Shown here piece by piece: positions 7,329 through 9,261 of a stretch of 9,261 bases of DNA. Each line of letters opens with the position of its first letter. The stretch's first letter is position 1. This stretch comes from DASPPM01 sp035604475 (lineage in GTDB: Bacteria; Pseudomonadota; Alphaproteobacteria; JACZXZ01): contig DATNIJ010000156.1 in the NCBI GenBank assembly GCA_035604475.1, positions 1 through 9,261 of the forward strand, given 5' to 3'. The notes beneath the pieces were generated by a model. The model saw only the letters and a program-made list of their open reading frames with translations, was not told the DNA's origin and did no database searches. A program made the position numbers and the translations under genes.

Positions 7329-7366
7329 AGCCATCCGGCAGGCGGCGCGGATTCCTCACGGACTCG

Positions 7367-7375
7367 TGGTATGCT
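7367..7375 (+). promoter_or_regulatory. Weak extended -10 promoter candidate for the cyclase gene
   Basis: TGGTATGCT fits an extended -10 (TGN followed by a hexamer matching TATAAT at 4 of 6). No clear -35 is seen 17 nt upstream. It lies in the 119-nt gap between the glucan synthase and the cyclase. A perfect 10-bp palindrome, ACCGGCCGGT, follows at 7404-7413. No intrinsic terminator is seen in the gap, so read-through from the glucan synthase is equally possible. Confidence 0.3.
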
Positions 7376-7435
7376 GCGGTAGTTCCACTGGCTACGGCGG
7401 ACGACCGGCCGGTGCGCTCGGCCCACCGCTGCTCC

Positions 7436-7442
7436 GAAGGAA
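7436..7442 (+). promoter_or_regulatory. Ribosome binding site deciding a GTG start
   Basis: GAAGGAA ends 6 nt before the GTG at 7449. It is the main reason to accept GTG as the cyclase start, since no ATG lies close by in frame before the first catalytic aspartate. Confidence 0.75.
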
Positions 7443-7448
7443 CGGCTC

Positions 7449-9239
7449 GTGCCCCTCGACCGACCCACGCGAAAGCTTGCGGCCGTGCTGGCCGCCGACG
7501 TGGCGGGCTACTCCCGGTTGATGGGAGTGGACGAGGAGGGCACCTACGCCCGGCTCAAGGGCCATCTCAGGGAGCTCATCGAACCCAAGATCGGCGAGCA
7601 TCGCGGGCGCATCGTCAAGACCACGGGCGACGGCCTTCTCGCCGAGTTCGCGAGCATAGTGGATGCGGTCGGCTGCGCGTTCGAGGTACAGCGCGGCATG
7701 GCAGAGCGCAATGCCGGCGCCTCCGCCGGAGAGCGCATCGATTTCCGCCTCGGGGTCAACGCCGGCGAGGTGATCGTCGAGGGAGGCGACATCTACGGCG
7801 ACGGCGTGAATGTGGCGGCGCGGCTCGAGGGGTTGGCCGAGCCCGGCGGCGTCTGCGTCTCCGCGGACGTCTACGAGCAGATCCGCGACAAGCTCGACGT
7901 CGCCTTCGAGGACATCGGCGAGCAGACGGCGAAGAACATCGCCCGGCCGGTGCGCGCCTATCGCGCGCGCCTCGACCTGGGCACGGCCGTTCCAAGCGAT
8001 GCGGAGGCAACGGTCTCCTCCGTGCGCGAGCGCGTGGCTCTCGCCAAGCCCGACAAGCCGTCCTTGGCGGTCCTGCCCTTCGCCAACATGAGCGGCGATC
8101 CCGAGCAGGAGTATTTCGCGGACGGCATCACGGAGGACATCATCACCGCGCTCTCGCGGATGCGGTCGTTCTTCGTCATCGCGCGCAACTCGACCTTTAC
8201 CTACAAGGGACGTGCGCTTGCCGCGAAGCAGATCGGCCGCGAGCTCGGCGTGCGCTACATTCTCGAGGGCAGCGTGCGCAAGGCCGGTGCGCGCCTGCGC
8301 ATCACGGGTCAGCTCATCGATGCGGAAACCGACGTGCAGGTATGGGCCGACCGCTACGACGGCGTCGTGGAAGATGTCTTCGATCTGCAGGACCGCATCG
8401 CCGAGAGCGTCGCCGCCGCGATCGAGCCCCGCCTCCAGCGGGCGGAGATCGAGCGGGCGAGGCGCAAGCACCCCGATAACCTCGGCGCCTACGACCGCTA
8501 CCTGCGCGCGCTTGCGAACTTTTACCTGGCAGGACGGGACGATCTGGCGAGGACGCTCTCCTATCTCAAGGAGGCCATCCGGCTTTACCCCGACTACGCC
8601 CCCGCATATGCGCTGGCCGCCGGTTGCTGCGTTCATCGCGTGAACGAGGGCTGGGCCGAGGACGATGAGCATGACCGCGCGGAGGGAGCGCGGCTCGCGC
8701 GAGCGGCGGTCGAGCGCGACCGGGACGACCCGACGGTGCTGTGGATGGCGGGGCACGCGCTTGGCTATCTCGCGCAGGAATGGGAGACGGCGGTAGCACT
8801 CCTCGACCGCTCGCTTGCGCTCAATCCCAATTCGGCGTCGGCTCATTCCTTCAGCGGCTGGGGGCGGTGCTACTTCGGAGACTACGAGACCGCGATCCAA
8901 CATTTCCAAGTCGCGATGCGTCTGAGTCCGGTCGACCGCATGGGCTTCCTCTACCTATCGGGCCTCGCGGCCGCGCTGTGCTTCAGCGGCCGTACCAAGG
9001 AGGCGGCCGAGTGGGCCGCGAAGGCGGTGCAGGAAGGGCCCAAGTGGACGACCGGCTACCGCGTGCTTGCCTCGAGCCTCGCCCAGCTCGGACGCGTGGA
9101 CGAGGCGAAAGCGGTGATGCAGCGCCTCCTGGCGTTGGAGCCCAACTACGTTCTCGCCATGACCGTCCGGGTCTACCGGCCCTCGCCCGCAATCGAGCGT
9201 TACCTCGAGGGCTTGCGCATGGCGGGGGCGCCCGGCTAA
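7449..9239 (+). CDS. Class III adenylate cyclase with TolB-like and TPR regions
   Basis: A 596-aa soluble protein expected to convert ATP to cAMP as a dimer. The N-terminal cyclase domain (about 10-172) has the full catalytic set by comparison with mammalian cyclases: metal-binding D17 (AADVAGYS) and D61 (GDGLLAEF), adenine-selecting K57 and D114 (GDIYGD), and transition-state N121 and R125 (VNVAARLE). Lys plus Asp at the purine site favours ATP over GTP. A TolB/FlgO-like region follows (about 203-335, KPSLAVLPFANMSGDPEQEY onward), as in COG5616 proteins, then TPR-like helical repeats from about 341 to 590. Two clear repeat ends are LALNPNSASAH and LALEPNY. There is no signal peptide, membrane helix or recognised sensor domain, so control probably comes through the TolB/TPR part. 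This fusion is common and multi-copy in Hyphomicrobiales. The start is GTG with GAAGGAA upstream. Confidence 0.9.
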   Translation: MPLDRPTRKLAAVLAADVAGYSRLMGVDEEGTYARLKGHLRELIEPKIGEHRGRIVKTTGDGLLAEFASIVDAVGCAFEVQRGMAERNAGASAGERIDFRLGVNAGEVIVEGGDIYGDGVNVAARLEGLAEPGGVCVSADVYEQIRDKLDVAFEDIGEQTAKNIARPVRAYRARLDLGTAVPSDAEATVSSVRERVALAKPDKPSLAVLPFANMSGDPEQEYFADGITEDIITALSRMRSFFVIARNSTFTYKGRALAAKQIGRELGVRYILEGSVRKAGARLRITGQLIDAETDVQVWADRYDGVVEDVFDLQDRIAESVAAAIEPRLQRAEIERARRKHPDNLGAYDRYLRALANFYLAGRDDLARTLSYLKEAIRLYPDYAPAYALAAGCCVHRVNEGWAEDDEHDRAEGARLARAAVERDRDDPTVLWMAGHALGYLAQEWETAVALLDRSLALNPNSASAHSFSGWGRCYFGDYETAIQHFQVAMRLSPVDRMGFLYLSGLAAALCFSGRTKEAAEWAAKAVQEGPKWTTGYRVLASSLAQLGRVDEAKAVMQRLLALEPNYVLAMTVRVYRPSPAIERYLEGLRMAGAPG

Positions 9240-9248
9240 AAGCTTCGT

Positions 9249-9261
9249 CGCAAGCGGGAAG
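9249..9261. repeat. Possible edge of a second palindromic repeat copy
   Basis: CGCAAGCGGGA at 9249-9259 is identical over 11 bases to 146-156, part of the right end of the repeat at the window start. It begins 9 nt after the cyclase stop and runs off the window. The next bases differ slightly, so this may be chance. Confidence 0.3.

Noticed and set aside
5697..7334. Long open frames on the minus strand opposite the glucan synthase, and likewise 7392-8909 opposite the cyclase and 1802-2872 opposite dppC/dppD
   Set aside because: They mirror well-supported + strand genes in GC-rich DNA, have low-complexity His/Asp/Arg/Glu-rich translations, and show no recognisable domains or ribosome binding sites.
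1..9261. CRISPR arrays, tRNA/rRNA genes, insertion sequences, phage genes, defence systems
   Set aside because: No direct-repeat/spacer pattern, no RNA-gene signatures, no transposase, integrase or toxin-type product was found on either strand.

Overview
The window is very GC-rich with GC-rich third codon positions, and all five supported genes lie on the + strand. Gene content points to an alphaproteobacterium of the Hyphomicrobiales or Rhodospirillales kind: a Dpp-type peptide ABC transporter, a one-piece GH17-GT2 beta-1,3-glucan synthase of the Bradyrhizobium/Pseudomonas NdvB type, and a soluble class III cyclase fused to TolB-like and TPR regions. The genus cannot be fixed from this sequence alone.

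Layout. Bases 1-162 are a composite palindromic repeat bounded by perfect 19-bp inverted repeats. Bases 208-4140 hold a tightly packed dppB-dppC-dppD-dppF block, with an 8-nt gap and then two start/stop overlaps. The periplasmic binding protein (dppA) is not in the window and may lie just upstream. Bases 4141-4619 hold no convincing gene. They contain an AT-richer stretch with a good sigma70-like promoter (4226-4255), a dyad at the predicted transcription start (4259-4283), and a leader of about 350 nt. Bases 4620-7328 encode a 902-aa membrane glucan synthase. A 119-nt gap with a weak extended -10 leads to a GTG-started 596-aa adenylate cyclase (7449-9239). The last bases may be the edge of another repeat copy.

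How they fit together. The Dpp block supplies the two membrane channels and two ATPases of a dipeptide (possibly also haem or 5-aminolevulinate) importer. The glucan synthase would polymerise UDP-glucose in the cytosol and export the chain to a periplasmic GH17 domain that can cut, transfer or cyclise it, giving periplasmic or cyclic beta-1,3-glucan used in osmoadaptation, biofilm or host interaction. The cyclase makes cAMP and carries a protein-interaction tail. A regulatory link between cyclase and glucan synthase is only inferred from their order. Most of the window is ordinary. The points worth a second look are the repeat before dppB, the promoter/dyad/long leader of the glucan synthase, paired cysteine motifs in both ATPases, and an unusual H-loop in DppF.
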